A stretch of 64,000 nucleotides of DNA from positions 63,721,483-63,785,482 of the forward strand of contig CM072802.1 of assembly GCA_037013495.1 (NCBI GenBank), in the 5' to 3' direction. Under the pieces are notes generated by a model. It was given only the letters and a program-made list of their open reading frames with translations, was not told the DNA's origin and did no database searches. Below are positions 12,853-26,489 of this stretch, in pieces (positions within the stretch are counted from its first letter, which is position 1; every line of letters begins with the position of its first letter). Source of the stretch: Hippophae tibetana (taxonomy: Eukaryota > Streptophyta > Magnoliopsida > Rosales > Elaeagnaceae). The position numbers and the translations under genes were made by a program.

Positions 12853-13175
12853 GACATGCCTATCAATGCCCACATAGTGGCACACGAAAACGAGCATTTT
12901 TTGTCATCTTCGTATTTTTACTGTGCCAAACCTGATGTTTCGTGATCAATAAATCATATAGGATGAAAGGAATTGCGTCCAACAAGAACTGACAATTTTG
13001 GACGAATTTTATATTTTTTATGAATTTTTGAGAGTTCAAAAAATAACTAAAAATAATTCCCATGCTCATAAGATTATGAAAATTTGTAGTATGTGATCAA
13101 ATATTATTCCAAACAGGTGTGCAAAAAATCGCCCAAGAATTCCATCGTTTTCACGAGTTTGCCCATGGGGTGTTA
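12853..13175 (+). repeat. Representative monomer, lineage V3 (323 bp)
   Basis: V3 carries CATATAGGATG, CCAACAAGAAC, CATGAATTT rather than CATGATTTT, and AAATAATTCCCATG. It usually follows a V2-type boundary with a one-base C deletion (AATGCCCACATAG) and CACACG in place of CACCCG, so the unit is 323 bp. Sub-variants have CATGCTCATAAG (here and near 16,299, 20,185, 24,394 and 31,841), CATGTCCATAAG, or CGATGTCCATAAG (near 11,115, 27,952 and 29,894). The sub-variants are fixed by HOR position. Confidence 0.86.
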
Positions 13176-13497
13176 GACATGCCTATCAATGCCCCACATT
13201 GTGGCACCCGAAAACCAGCATTCCTTGTCATCTTAGTATTTTTACCGTGCTAAACCTGATGTTTCGTGATCAATAAATCATAGTGGATGAAAGGAATTGG
13301 GTCCAAGAAGACCCAACAATTTGGACGAATTTTCTATTTTTCATGATTTTCCGAGAGTTCAAAAAATAACTAAAAGTACTTCCCATGTCCATAAGAATAT
13401 GAAACTTTGGAGTATGTGATCAAATATTATTCCAAACAGTTGGACAAAAAATCGCCCAAGAATTCCATCGTTTTCACGAGTTTCCCACGGGGTGTTA

Positions 13498-13820
13498 GAC
13501 ATGCCTATCAATGCCCCACATTGTGGCACCCGAAAACGAGCATTCCTTGTCATCTTCGTATTTTTACCGTGCCAAACCTGATGTTTCGTGATTAATAAAT
13601 CCTAGAGGATGAAAGGAATTGCGTTCAATAAGAACCGACAATTTTGGACGAATTTTATATTTGTCATGATTTTCCGAGAGTTAAAAAAAAACTAATCATA
13701 TTTCCCATGTTCATATGATTATGAAAATTTGTAGTATGTGATCAAATATTATACCAAACAGGTGTGCAAAAAATCGCGCAAGAATTACATCGTTTTCACG
13801 AGTTTGCCCACAGGGTGTTA
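13498..13820 (+). repeat. Representative monomer, lineage V4 (323 bp)
   Basis: V4 is marked by TTGCGTTCAATAAG, TATTTGTCATG, a long A run after GAGAGTT followed by CTAATCATA, CATGTTCATATGATTATG, ATTATACCAAAC, ATCGCGCAAGAATTACATC, and a boundary reading GCCCACAGGGTG then GACATGACTATC. The A run is a slippage site: 8 A near 4,943, 9 near 13,683, 10 near 38,936 and 11 near 48,001. V4 units recur near 32.7, 34.7, 37.0, 38.9, 40.5, 42.2, 46.0, 48.0, 51.5, 54.5, 57.4, 59.3, 60.3 and 62.9 kb. Confidence 0.86.
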
Positions 13821-16019
13821 GACATGACTATCAATGCCCCACATAGTGGCACCCGAAAACGAGCATTCCTTTTCATCTTCTTATTTTTACCGTGACAAAC
13901 CTGATGTTTCCTGATCAATAAATCATAGAGGATGAAAGGAATTGCGTCCAATAAGAACCGACAATTTTGGACGAATTTTATATTTTTCATGATTTTCCGA
14001 GAGTTCAAAAAATAACTAAAAGTACTTCCCATGTCCATAAGAATATGAAACTTTGGAGTATGTGATCAAATATTATTCCAAACAGTTGGACAAAAAATCG
14101 CCCAAGAATTCCATCGTTTTCACGAGTTTGCCCACGGGGTGTTAGACATGCCTATCAATGCCCCACATTGTGGCACCCGAAAACGAGCATTCCTTGTCAT
14201 CTTCGTATTTTTACCGTGCTAAACCTGATGTTTCGTGATCAATAAATCATAGTGGATGAAAGGAATTCGGTCCAAGAAGAACCGACAATTTGGACGAATT
14301 TTCTATTTTTCATGATTTTCCGAGAGTTCAAAAAATAACTAAAAGTACTTCCCATGTCCATAAGAATATGAAACTTTGCAGTATGTGATCAAATATTATT
14401 CCAAACAGTTGGACATAAAATCGCCCAAGAATTCCATCGTTTGACATGAGTTTGCCCATGGGGTGTTAGACATCCCTATCAATGCCCCACATTGTGGCAC
14501 CCGAAAACGAGCATTCCTTGTCATCTTCGTATTTTTACTGTGCCAAACCTGATGTTTCGTGATCAATAAATCATATAGGATGAAAGGAATTGCGTCCAAC
14601 AAGAACCGGCAATTTTGGACGAATTTTATATTTTTCATGATTTTCCGAGAGTTCAAAAAATAACTAAAAATACTTCCAATGTCCATAAGATTATGAAAAT
14701 TTGTAGTATGTTATCAAATATTATTCCAAAGAGGTGTGCAAAAAATCGCCCAAGAATTCCATCGTTTTCACGAGTTTGCCCACGGGGTGTTAGACATGCC
14801 TATCAATGCCCCACATTGTGGCACCCGAAAACGAGCATTCCTTGTCATCTTCGTATTTTTACCGTGCTAAACCTGATGTTTCGTGATCAATAAATCATAG
14901 TGGATGAAAGGATTTGGGTCCAAGAAGAACCGACAATTTGGACGAATTTTCTATTTTTCATGATTTTCCGAGAGTTCAAAAAATAACTAAAAGTACTTCC
15001 CATGTCCATAAGAATATGAAACTTTGGAGTATGTGATCAAATATTATTCCAAACAGTTGGACAAAAAATCGCCCAAGAATTCCATCGTTTTCACGAGTTT
15101 GCCCACGGGGTGTTAGACATGCCTATCAATGCCCCAAATTGTGGCACCCGAAAACGAGCATTCCTTGTCATCTTCGTATTTTTACCGTGCTAAACCTGAT
15201 GTTTCGTGATCAATAAATCATAGTGGATGAAAGGAATTGGGTCCAAGAAGAACCTACAATTTGGACGAATTTTCTATTTTTCATGATTTTCCAGAGAGTT
15301 CAAAAAATAACTAAAAGTACTTCCCATGTCCATAAGAATATGAAACTTTGGAGTATGTGATCAAATATTATTCCAAACAGTTGGACAAAAAATCGCCCAA
15401 GAATTCCATCGTTTTCACGAGTTTGCCCACGGGGTGTTAGACATGCCTATCAATGCCCCACATTGTGGCACCCGAAAACGAGCATTCCTTGTCATCTTCG
15501 TATTTTTACCGTGCTAAACCTGATGTTTCGTGATCAATAAATCATAGTGGATGAAAGGAATTCGGTCCAAGAAGAACCGACAATTTGGACGAATTTTCTA
15601 TTTTTCATGATTTTCCGAGAGTTCAAAAAATAACTAAAAGTACTTCCCATGTCCATAAGAATATGAAACTTTGCAGTATGTGATCAAATATTATTCCAAA
15701 CAGTTGGACATAAAATCGCCCAAGAATTCCATCGTTTGACATGAGTTTGCCCATGGGGTGTTAGACATCCCTATCAATGCCCCACATTGTGGCACCCGAA
15801 AACGAGCATTCCTTGTCATCTTCGTATTTTTACTGTGCCAAACCTGATGTTTCGTAATTAATAAATCCTAAAGGATGAAAGGAATTGCGTCCAATAAGAA
15901 CCGACAATTTTGGACGAATTTTATATTTTTCATGATTTTCCGAGAGTTCAAAAAATAACTTAAAATACTTCCAATGTCCATAAGATTATGAAAATTTGTA
16001 GTATGTGATCAAATATTAT

Positions 16020-16080
16020 TCCAAACAGGTGTGCAAAAAATCGCCCAAGAATTCCATCGTTTGACATGAGTTTGCCCATG
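16020..16080 (+). other. V1/V2 junction where one monomer is missing
   Basis: CAGGTGTGC (V1) at 16,025 is followed by TTTGACATGAG (V2) at 16,059. In copies 2 and 3 of this HOR, the V1 marker is followed by V1 TTTTCACGAG, with a whole further monomer before TTTGACATGAG (19,943 and 24,152). The 12-monomer distance (3,886 bp) after this point against 11 monomers before it fixes the breakpoint to about 16,034-16,060. Confidence 0.7.
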
Positions 16081-18509
16081 GGGTGTTAGACATGCCTATC
16101 AATGCCCACATAGTGGCACATGAAAACGAGCATTCTTTGTCATCTTCGTATTTTTACTGTGCCAAACCTGATGTTTCGTGATCAATAAATCATATAGGAT
16201 GAAAGGAATTGCGTCCAACAAGAACTGACAATTTTGGACGAATTTTATATTTTTCATGAATTTTTGAGAGTTCAAAAAATAACTAAAAATAATTCCCATG
16301 CTCATAAGATTATGAAAATTTGTAGTATGTGATCAAATATTATTCCAAACAGGTGTGCAAAAAATCGCCCAAGAATTCCATCGTTTTCACGAGTTTGCCC
16401 ACGGGGTGTTAGACATGCCTATCAATGCCCCACATTGTGGCACCCGAAAACCAGCATTCCTGGTCATCTTTGTATTTTTACCGTGCTAAACCTGATGTTT
16501 CGTGATCAATAAATCATAGTGGATGAAAGGAATTGGGTCCAAGAAGACCCAACAATTTGGACGAATTTTCTATTTTTCATGATTTTCCGAGAGTTCAAAA
16601 AATAACTAAAAGTACTTCCCATGTCCATAAGAATATGAAACTTTGGAGTATGTGATCAAATATTATTCCAAACAGCTGGACAAAAAATCGCCCAAGAATT
16701 CCATCGTTTTCACGAGTTTGCCCACGGGGTGTTAGACATGCCTATCAATGCCCCACATAGTGGCACCCGAAAACGAGAATTCCTTGTCATCTTCGTATTT
16801 TTACCGTGCCAAACCTGATGTTTCATGATTAATAAATCCTAAAGGATGAAAGGAATTGCGTCCAATCAGAACCGACAATTTTGGACGAATTTTATATTTT
16901 TCATGATTTTTCCGAGAGTTCAAAAAATAACTAAAAATACTTCCAATGTCCATAAGATTATGAAAATTTGTAGTATGTGATCAAATATTATTCCAAACAG
17001 GTGTGCAAAAAATCGCCCAAGAATTACATCGTTTTCACGAGTTTGCACAAAGGGTGTTAGATATGACTATCAATGCCCCACATAGTGGCACCCGAAAACG
17101 AGCATTCCTTGTCATCTTCGTATTTTTACCGTGACAAACCTGATGTTTCCTGATCCATAAATCATAGAGGATGAAAGGAATTGCGTCCAATAAGAACCAA
17201 CAATTTTGGACGAATTTTATATTTTTCATGATTTTCCGAAAGTTCAAAAAATAACTAATCATACTTCCAATGTCCATAAGGTTATGAAAATTTGTAGTAC
17301 GTGATCAAATATTATTCCAAACAGGTGTGCAAAAAATCGCCCAAGAATTCCATCGTTTTCACGAGTTTGCCCACGGGGTGTTAGACATGCCTATCAATGC
17401 CCCGCATAGTGGCACCCGAAAACGAGAATTCCTTGTCATCTTCGTATTTTTACCGTGCCAAACCTGATGTTTCGTGATTAATAAATCCTAAAGGATGAAA
17501 GGAATTGCGTCCAATAAGAACCGACATTTTTGGACGAATTTTATATTTTTCATGATTTTCCGAGAGTTCAAAAAATAACTAAAAATACTTAAAATGTCCA
17601 TAAGATTATGAAAATTTGTAGTATGTGATCAAATATTATTCCAAACAGGTGTGCAAAAAATCGCCCAAGAATTCCATCGTTTTCACGAGTTTCCCCACGG
17701 GGTGTTAGACATGCCTATCAATGCCCACATAGTGGCACACGAAAACGAGCATTCTTTGTCATCTTCGTATTTTTACTGTGCCAAACCTGATGTTTCGTGA
17801 TCAATAAATCATATAGGATGAAAGGAATTGCGTCCAACAAGAACTGACAATTTTGGACGAATTTTATATTTTTCATGAATTTCTGAGAGTTCAAAAAATA
17901 ACTAAAAATAATTCCCATGTCCATAAGATTATGAAAATTTGTAGTATGTGATCAAATATTATTCCAAACAGGTGTGCAAAAAATCGCCCAAGAATTACAT
18001 CGTTTTCACGAGTTTGCCCACAGGGTGTTAGACATGACTATCAATGCCCCACATAGTGGTACCCGAAAACGAGAATTCCTTGTCATCTTCGTATTTTTAC
18101 CGTGCTAAACCTGATGTTTCGTGATTAATAAATCCTAGAGGATGGAAGGAATTGCGTCCAATAAGAACCAACAATTTTGGACGAATTTTATATTTTTCAG
18201 GATTTTCCGAAAGTTCAAAAAATAACTAATCATACTTCCCATGTTCATAAGGTTATGAAAATTTGTAGTATGTGATCAAATATTATTGCAAACAGGTGTG
18301 CCAAAAATCGCCCAAGAATTACATCGTTTTCACGAGTTTGCCCACAGGGTGTTAGACATGACTATCAATGCCCCACATAGTGGTACCCGAAAACGAGCAT
18401 TCCTTGTCATCTTCGTATTTTTACCGTGACAAACCTGATGTTTCGTGATCGATAAATCATATAGGATGAAGGGAATTGCGTCCAATAAGAACCGACAATT
18501 TTGGACGAA

Positions 18510-18550
18510 TTTTATATTTTTCATGATTTTCCGAGGGTTCAAAAAATAAC
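18510..18550 (+). other. Second single-monomer deletion junction in copy 1
   Basis: A V1 left part with ATGAAGGG (18,468) runs directly into CCGAGGGTTC (18,531) and the V2 right part. In copies 2 and 3, one full monomer separates these two states (22,354 to 22,740 and 26,564 to 26,950). The breakpoint lies within about 18,520-18,536. It is a clean loss of one repeat unit. Confidence 0.68.
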
Positions 18551-21500
18551 TAAAAATACTTCCCATGTCCATAAGAATATGAAACTTTGCAGTATGTGAT
18601 CAAATATTATTCCAAACAGTTGGACAAAAAATCGCCCAAGAATTCCATCGTTTGACATGAGTTTGCCCATGGGGTGTTAGACATGCCTACCAATGCCCAC
18701 ATAGTGGCACACGAAAACGAGCATTCTTTGTCATCTTCGTATTTTTACTGTGCCAAACCTGATGTTTCGTGATCAATAAATCATATAGGATGAAAGGAAT
18801 TGCGTCCAACAAGAACTGACAATTTTGGACGAATTTTATATTTTTCATGAATTTCTGAGAGTTCAAAAAATAACTAAAAATAATTCCCATGTCCATAAGA
18901 TTATGAAAATTTGTAGTATGTGATCAAATATTATTCCAAACAGGTGTGCAAAAAATCGCCCATAAATTCCATCGTTTTCACGAGTTTGCCCACGGGGTGT
19001 TAGACATGCCTATCAATGCCCCACATTGTGGCACCCGAAAACGAGCATTCCTTGTCATCTTCGTATTTTTACCGTGCTAAACCTGATGTTTCGTGATCAA
19101 TAAATCATAGTGGATGAAAGGAATTCGGTCCAAGAAGAACCGACAATTTGGACGAATTTTCTATTTTTCATGATTTTCCGATAGTTCAAAAAATAACTAA
19201 AAGTACTTCCCATGTCCATAAGAATATGAAACTTTGCAGTATGTGATCAAATATTATTCCAAACAGTTGGACATGAAATCGCCCAAGAATTCCATCGTTT
19301 GACATGAGTTTGCCCATGGGGTGTTAGACATCCCTATCAATGCCCCACATTGTGGCACCCGAAAACGAGCATTCCTTTTCATCTTCGTATTTTTACTGTG
19401 CCAAACCTGATGTTTCGTAATTAATAAATCCTAAAGGATGAAAGGAATTGCGTCCAATAAGAACCGACAATTTTGGACGAATTTTATATTTTTCATGATT
19501 TTCCGAGAGTTCAAAAAATAACTAAAAATACTTCCAATGTCCATAAGATTATGAAAATTTGTAGTATGTGATCAAATATTATTCCAAACAGGTGTGCAAA
19601 AAATCGCCCAAGAATTCCATCGTTTTCACGAGTTTGCCCACGGGGTGTTAGACATGCCTATCAATGCCCCACATTGTGGTACCCGAAAACGAGCATTCCT
19701 TGTCATCTTCGTATTTTTACCGTGCTAAACCTGATGTTTCGTGATCAATAAATCATAGAGGATGAAAGGAATTGGGTCCAAGAAGAACCGACAATTTGGA
19801 CGAATTATCTATTTTTCATGATTTTCCGAGGGTTCAAAAAATAACTAAAAGTACTTCCCATGTCCATAAGAATATGAAACTTTGCAGTATGTGATCAAAT
19901 ATTATTCCAAACAGTTGGACAAAAAATCGCCCAAGAATTCCATCGTTTGACATGAGTTTGCCCATGGGGTGTTAGACATGCCTATCAATGCCCACATAGT
20001 GGCACATGAAAACGAGCATTCTTTGTCATCTTCGTATTTTTACTGTGCCAAACCTGATGTTTCGTGATCAATAAATCATATAGGATGAAAGGAATTGCGT
20101 CCAACAAGAACTGACAATTTTGGACGAATTTTATATTTTTCATGAATTTTTGAGAGTTCAAAAAATAACTAAAAATAATTCCCATGCTCATAAGATTATG
20201 AAAATTTGTAGTATGTGATCAAATATTATTCCAAACAGGTGTGCAAAAAATCGCCCAAGAATTCCATCGTTTTCACGAGTTTGCCCACGGGGTGTTAGAC
20301 ATGCCTATCAATGCCCCACATTGTGGCACCCGAAAACCAGCATTCCTTGTCATCTTAGTATTTTTACCGTGCTAAACCTGATGTTTCGTGATCAATAAAT
20401 CATAGTGGATGAAAGGAATTGGGTCCAAGAAGACCCAACAATTTGGACGAATTTTCTATTTTTCATGATTTTCCGAGAGTTCAAAAAATAACTAAAAGTA
20501 CTTCCCATGTCCATAAGAATATGAAACTTTGGAGTATGTGATCAAATATTATTCCAAACAGTTGGACAAAAAATCGCCCAAGAATTCCATCGTTTTCACG
20601 AGTTTGCCCACGGGGTGTTAGACATGCCTATCAATGCCCCACATAGTGGCACCCGAAAACGAGAATTCCTTGTCATCTTCGTATTTTTACCGTGCCAAAC
20701 CTGATGTTTCATGATTAATAAATCCTAAAGGATGAAAGGAATTGCGTCCAATAAGAACCGACAATTTTGGACGAATTTTATATTTTTCATGATTTTTCCG
20801 AGAGTTCAAAAAATAACTAAAAATACTTCCAATGTCCATAAGATTATGAAAATTTGTAGTATGTGATCAAATATTATTCCAAACAGGTGTGCAAAAAATC
20901 GCCCAAGAATTACATCGTTTTCACGAGTTTGCACAAAGGGTGTTAGATATGACTATCAATGCCCCACATAGTGGCACCCGAAAACGAGCATTCCTTGTCA
21001 TCTTCGTATTTTTACCGTGACAAACCTGATGTTTCCTGATCCATAAATCATAGAGGATGAAAGGAATTGCGTCCAATAAGAACCAACAATTTTGGACGAA
21101 TTTTATATTTTTCATGATTTTTCGAAAGTTCAAAAAATAACTAATCATACTTCCAATGTCCATAAGGTTATGAAAATTTGTAGTACGTGATCAAATATTA
21201 TTCCAAACAGGTGTGCAAAAAATCGCCCAAGAATTCCATCGTTTTCACAAGTTTGCCCACGGGGTGTTAGACATGCCTATCAATTCCCCTCATAGTGGCA
21301 CCCGAAAACGAGAATTTCTTGTCATCTTCGTATTTTTACCGTGCCAAACCTGATGTTTCGTGATTAATAAATCCTAAAGGATGAAAGGAATTGCGTCCAA
21401 TAAGAACCGACATTTTTGGACGAATTTTATATTTTTCATGATTTTCCGAGAGTTCAAAAAATAACTAAAAATACTTCCAATGTCCATAAGATTATGAAAA

Positions 21501-24500
21501 TTTGTAGTATGTGATCAAATATTATTCCAAACAGGTGTGCAAAAAATCGCCCAAGAATTCCATCGTTTTCACGAGTTTCCCCACGGGGTGTTAGACATGC
21601 CTATCAATGCCCACATAGTGGCACACGAAAACGAGCATTCTTTGTCATCTTCGTATTTTTACTGTGCCAAACCTGATGTTTCGTGATCAATAAATCATAT
21701 AGGATGAAAGGAATTGCGTCCAACAAGAACTGACAATTTTGGACGAATTTTATATTTTTCATGAATTTCTGAGAGTTCAAAAAATAACTAAAAATAATTC
21801 CCATGTCCATAAGATTATGAAAATTTGTAGTATGTGATCAAATATTATTCCAAACAGGTGTGCAAAAAATCGCCCAAGAATTACATCGTTTTCACGAGTT
21901 TGCCCACAGGGTGTTAGACATGACTATCAATGCCCCACATAGTGGTACCCGAAAATGAGAATTCCTTGTCATCTTCGTATTTTTACCGTGCTAAACCTGA
22001 TGTTTCGTGATTAATAAATCCTAGAGGATGGAAGGAATTGCGTCCAATAAGAACCAACAATTTTGGACGAATTTTATATTTTTCAGGATTTTCCGAAAGT
22101 TCAAAAAATAACTAATCATACTTCCCATGTTCATAAGGTTATGAAAATTTGTAGTATGTGATCAAATATTATTCCAAACAGGTGTGCCAAAAATCGCCCA
22201 AGAATTACATCGTTTTCACGAGTTTGCCCACAGGGTGTTAGACATGACTATCAATGCCCCACATAGTGGTACCCGAAAACGAGCATTCCTTGTCATCTTC
22301 GTATTTTTACCGTGACAAACCTGATGTTTCGTGATCGATAAATCATATAGGATGAAGGGAATTGCGTCCAATAAGAACCGACAATTTTGGACGAATTTTA
22401 TACTTTTCATGATTTTCCGAGAGTTCAAAAAATAACTAAAAATACTTCCAATGTCCATAAGATTATGAAAAATTGTAGTATGTGATCAAATATTATTCCA
22501 AACAGGTGTGCAAAAAATCGCCCAAGAATTCCATCGTTTTCACGAGTTTGCCCACGGGGTGTTAGACATGCCTATCAATGCCCCACATTGTGGCACCCGA
22601 AAACGAGCATTCCTTGTCATCTTCGTATTTTTACCGTGCTAAACCTGATGTTTCGTGATCAATAAATCATAGAGGATGAAAGGAATTGGGTCCAAGAAGA
22701 ACCGACAATTTGGACGAATTTTCTATTTTTCATGATTTTCCGAGGGTTCAAAAAATAACTAAAAATACTTCCCATGTCCATAAGAATATGAAACTTTGCA
22801 GTATGTGATCAAATATTATTCCAAACAGTTGGACAAAAAATCGCCCAAGAATTCCATCGTTTGACATGAGTTTGCCCATGGGGTGTTAGACATGCCTACC
22901 AATGCCCACATAGTGGCACACGAAAACGAGCATTCTTTGTCATCTTCGTATTTTTACTGTGCCAAACCTGATGTTTCGTGATCAATAAATCATATAGGAT
23001 GAAAGGAATTGCGTCCAACAAGAACTGACAATTTTGGACGAATTTTATATTTTTCATGAATTTCTGAGAGTTCAAAAAATAACTAAAAATAATTCCCATG
23101 TCCATAAGATTATGAAAATTTGTAGTATGTGATCAAATATTATTCCAAACAGGTGTGCAAAAAATCGCCCATAAATTCCATCGTTTTCACGAGTTTGCCC
23201 ACGGGGTGTTAGACATGCCTATCAATGCCCCACATTGTGGCACCCGAAAACGAGCATTCCTTGTCATCTTCGTATTTTTACCGTGCTAAACCTGATGTTT
23301 CGTGATCAATAAATCATAGTGGATGAAAGGAATTCGGTCCAAGAAGAACCGACAATTTGGACGAATTTTCTATTTTTCATGATTTTCCGAGAGTTCAAAA
23401 AATAACTAAAAGTACTTCCCATGTCCATAAGAATATGAAACTTTGCAGTATGTGATCAAATATTATTCCAAACAGTTGGACATGAAATCGCCCAAGAATT
23501 CCATCGTTTGACATGAGTTTGCCCATGGGGTGTTAGACATCCCTATCAATGCCCCACATTGTGGCACCCGAAAACGAGCATTCCTTGTCATCTTCGTATT
23601 TTTACTGTGCCAAACCTGATGTTTCGTAATTAATAAATCCTAAAGGATGAAAGGAATTGCGTCCAATAAGAACCGACAATTTTGGACGAATTTTATATTT
23701 TTCATGATTTTCCGAGAGTTCAAAAAATAACTAAAAATACTTCCAATGTCCATAAGATTATGAAAATTTGTAGTATGTGATCAAATATTATTCCAAACAG
23801 GTGTGCAAAAAATCGCCCAAGAATTCCATCGTTTTCACGAGTTTGCCCACGGGGTGTTAGACATGCCTATCAATGCCCCACATTGTGGTACCCGAAAACG
23901 AGCATTCCTTGTCATCTTCGTATTTTTACCGTGCTAAACCTGATGTTTCGTGATCAATAAATCATAGAGGATGAAAGGAATTGGGTCCAAGAAGAACCGA
24001 CAATTTGGACGAATTATCTATTTTTCATGATTTTCCGAGGGTTCAAAAAATAACTAAAAGTACTTCCCATGTCCATAAGAATATGAAACTTTGCAGTATG
24101 TGATCAAATATTATTCCAAACAGTTGGACAAAAAATCGCCCAAGAATTCCATCGTTTGACATGAGTTTGCCCATGGGGTGTTAGACATGCCTATCAATGC
24201 CCACATAGTGGCACATGAAAACGAGCATTCTTTGTCATCTTCGTATTTTTACTGTGCCAAACCTGATGTTTCGTGATCAATAAATCATATAGGATGAAAG
24301 GAATTGCGTCCAACAAGAACTGACAATTTTGGACGAATTTTATATTTTTCATGAATTTTTGAGAGTTCAAAAAATAACTAAAAATAATTCCCATGCTCAT
24401 AAGATTATGAAAATTTGTAGTATGTGATCAAATATTATTCCAAACAGGTGTGCAAAAAATCGCCCAAGAATTCCATCGTTTTCACGAGTTTGCCCACGGG

Positions 24501-26489
24501 GTGTTAGACATGCCTATCAATGCCCCACATTGTGGCACCCGAAAACCAGCATTCCTTGTCATCTTAGTATTTTTACCGTGCTAAACCTGATGTTTCGTGA
24601 TCAATAAATCATAGTGGATGAAAGGAATTGGGTCCAAGAAGACCCAACAATTTGGACGAATTTTCTATTTTTCATGATTTTCCGAGAGTTCAAAAAATAA
24701 CTAAAAGTACTTCCCATGTCCATAAGAATATGAAACTTTGGAGTATGTGATCAAATATTATTCCAAACAGTTGGACAAAAAATCGCCCAAGAATTCCATC
24801 GTTTTCACGAGTTTGCCCACGGGGTGTTAGACATGCCTATCAATGCCCCACATAGTGGCACCCGAAAACGAGAATTCCTTGTCATCTTCGTATTTTTACC
24901 GTGCCAAACCTGATGTTTCATGATTAATAAATCCTAAAGGATGAAAGGAATTGCGTCCAATAAGAACCGACAATTTTGGACGAATTTTATATTTTTCATG
25001 ATTTTTCCGAGAGTTCAAAAAATAACTAAAAATACTTCCAATGTCCATAAGATTATGAAAATTTGTAGTATGTGATCAAATATTATTCCAAACAGGTGTG
25101 CAAAAAATCGCCCAAGAATTACATCGTTTTCACGAGTTTGCACAAAGGGTGTTAGATATGACTATCAATGCCCCACATAGTGGCACCCGAAAACGAGCAT
25201 TCCTTGTCATCTTCGTATTTTTACCGTGACAAACCTGATGTTTCCTGATCCATAAATCATAGAGGATGAAAGGAATTGCGTCCAATAAGAACCAACAATT
25301 TTGGACGAATTTTATATTTTTCATGATTTTTCGAAAGTTCAAAAAATAACTAATCATACTTCCAATGTCCATAAGGTTATGAAAATTTGTAGTACGTGAT
25401 CAAATATTATTCCAAACAGGTGTGCAAAAAATCGCCCAAGAATTCCATCGTTTTCACGAGTTTGCCCACGGGGTGTTAGACATGCCTATCAATTCCCCTC
25501 ATAGTGGCACCCGAAAACGAGAATTCCTTGTCATCTTCGTATTTTTACCGTGCCAAACCTGATGTTTCGTGATTAATAAATCCTAAAGGATGAAAGGAAT
25601 TGCGTCCAATAAGAACCGACATTTTTGGACGAATTTTATATTTTCCATGATTTTCCGAGAGTTCAAAAAATAACTAAAAATACTTCCAATGTCCATAAGA
25701 TTATGAAAATTTGTAGTATGTGATCAAATATTATTCCAAACAGGTGTGCAAAAAATCGCCCAAGAATTCCATCGTTTTCACGAGTTTCCCCACGGGGTGT
25801 TAGACATGCCTATCAATGCCCACATAGTGGCACACGAAAACGAGCATTCTTTGTCATCTTCGTATTTTTACTGTGCCAAACCTGATGTTTCGTGATCAAT
25901 AAATCATATAGGATGAAAGGAATTGCGTCCAACAAGAACTGACAATTTTGGACGAATTTTATATTTTTCATGAATTTCTGAGAGTTCAAAAAATAACTAA
26001 AAATAATTCCCATGTCCATAAGATTATGAAAATTTGTAGTATGTGATCAAATATTATTCCAAACAGGTGTGCAAAAAATCGCCCAAAAATTACATCGTTT
26101 TCACGAGTTTGCCCACAGGGTGTTAGACATGACTATCAATGCCCCACATAGTGGTACCCGAAAATGAGAATTCCTTGTCATCTTCGTATTTTTACCGTGC
26201 TAAACCTGATGTTTCGTGATTAATAAATCCTAGAGGATGGAAGGAATTGCGTCCAATAAGAACCAACAATTTTGGACGAATTTTATATTTTTCAGGATTT
26301 TCCGAAAGTTCAAAAAATAACTAATCATACTTCCCATGTTCATAAGGTTATGAAAATTTGTAGTATGTGATCAAATATTATTCCAAACAGGTGTGCCAAA
26401 AATCGCCCAAGAATTACATCGTTTTCACGAGTTTGCCCACAGGGTGTTAGACATGACTATCAATGCCCCACATAGTGGTACCCGAAAAC

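Larger units (their letters stand above)
10600..15400 (+). repeat. Unique-order satellite segment with later duplicates
   Basis: About 15 monomers that form no local tandem HOR but whose order is repeated far away. Positions 10,272-13,490 match 29,050-32,270 (offset 18,778 bp, 58 monomers), and 13,796-14,893 match 46,172-47,269 (offset 32,376 bp, 100 monomers). Diagnostic sites include GCACCACATAGTAGCACC (11,246), GAAAACCAGCATTCC (13,210), AGACCCAACAATTT (13,309) and ATGTTATCAAATATT with CCAAAGAGG (14,708). I read this as an ancestral arrangement from which later blocks were drawn. Confidence 0.65.

Noticed and set aside
14615..14893. Plus-strand frames of 92 codons (also at 6,521, 31,129, 46,991, 48,934 and 59,607)
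   Set aside because: These also follow the monomer period and read through the same boundary motif. The high proportion of Asn, Ile, Lys and Phe reflects AT-rich repeat sequence.
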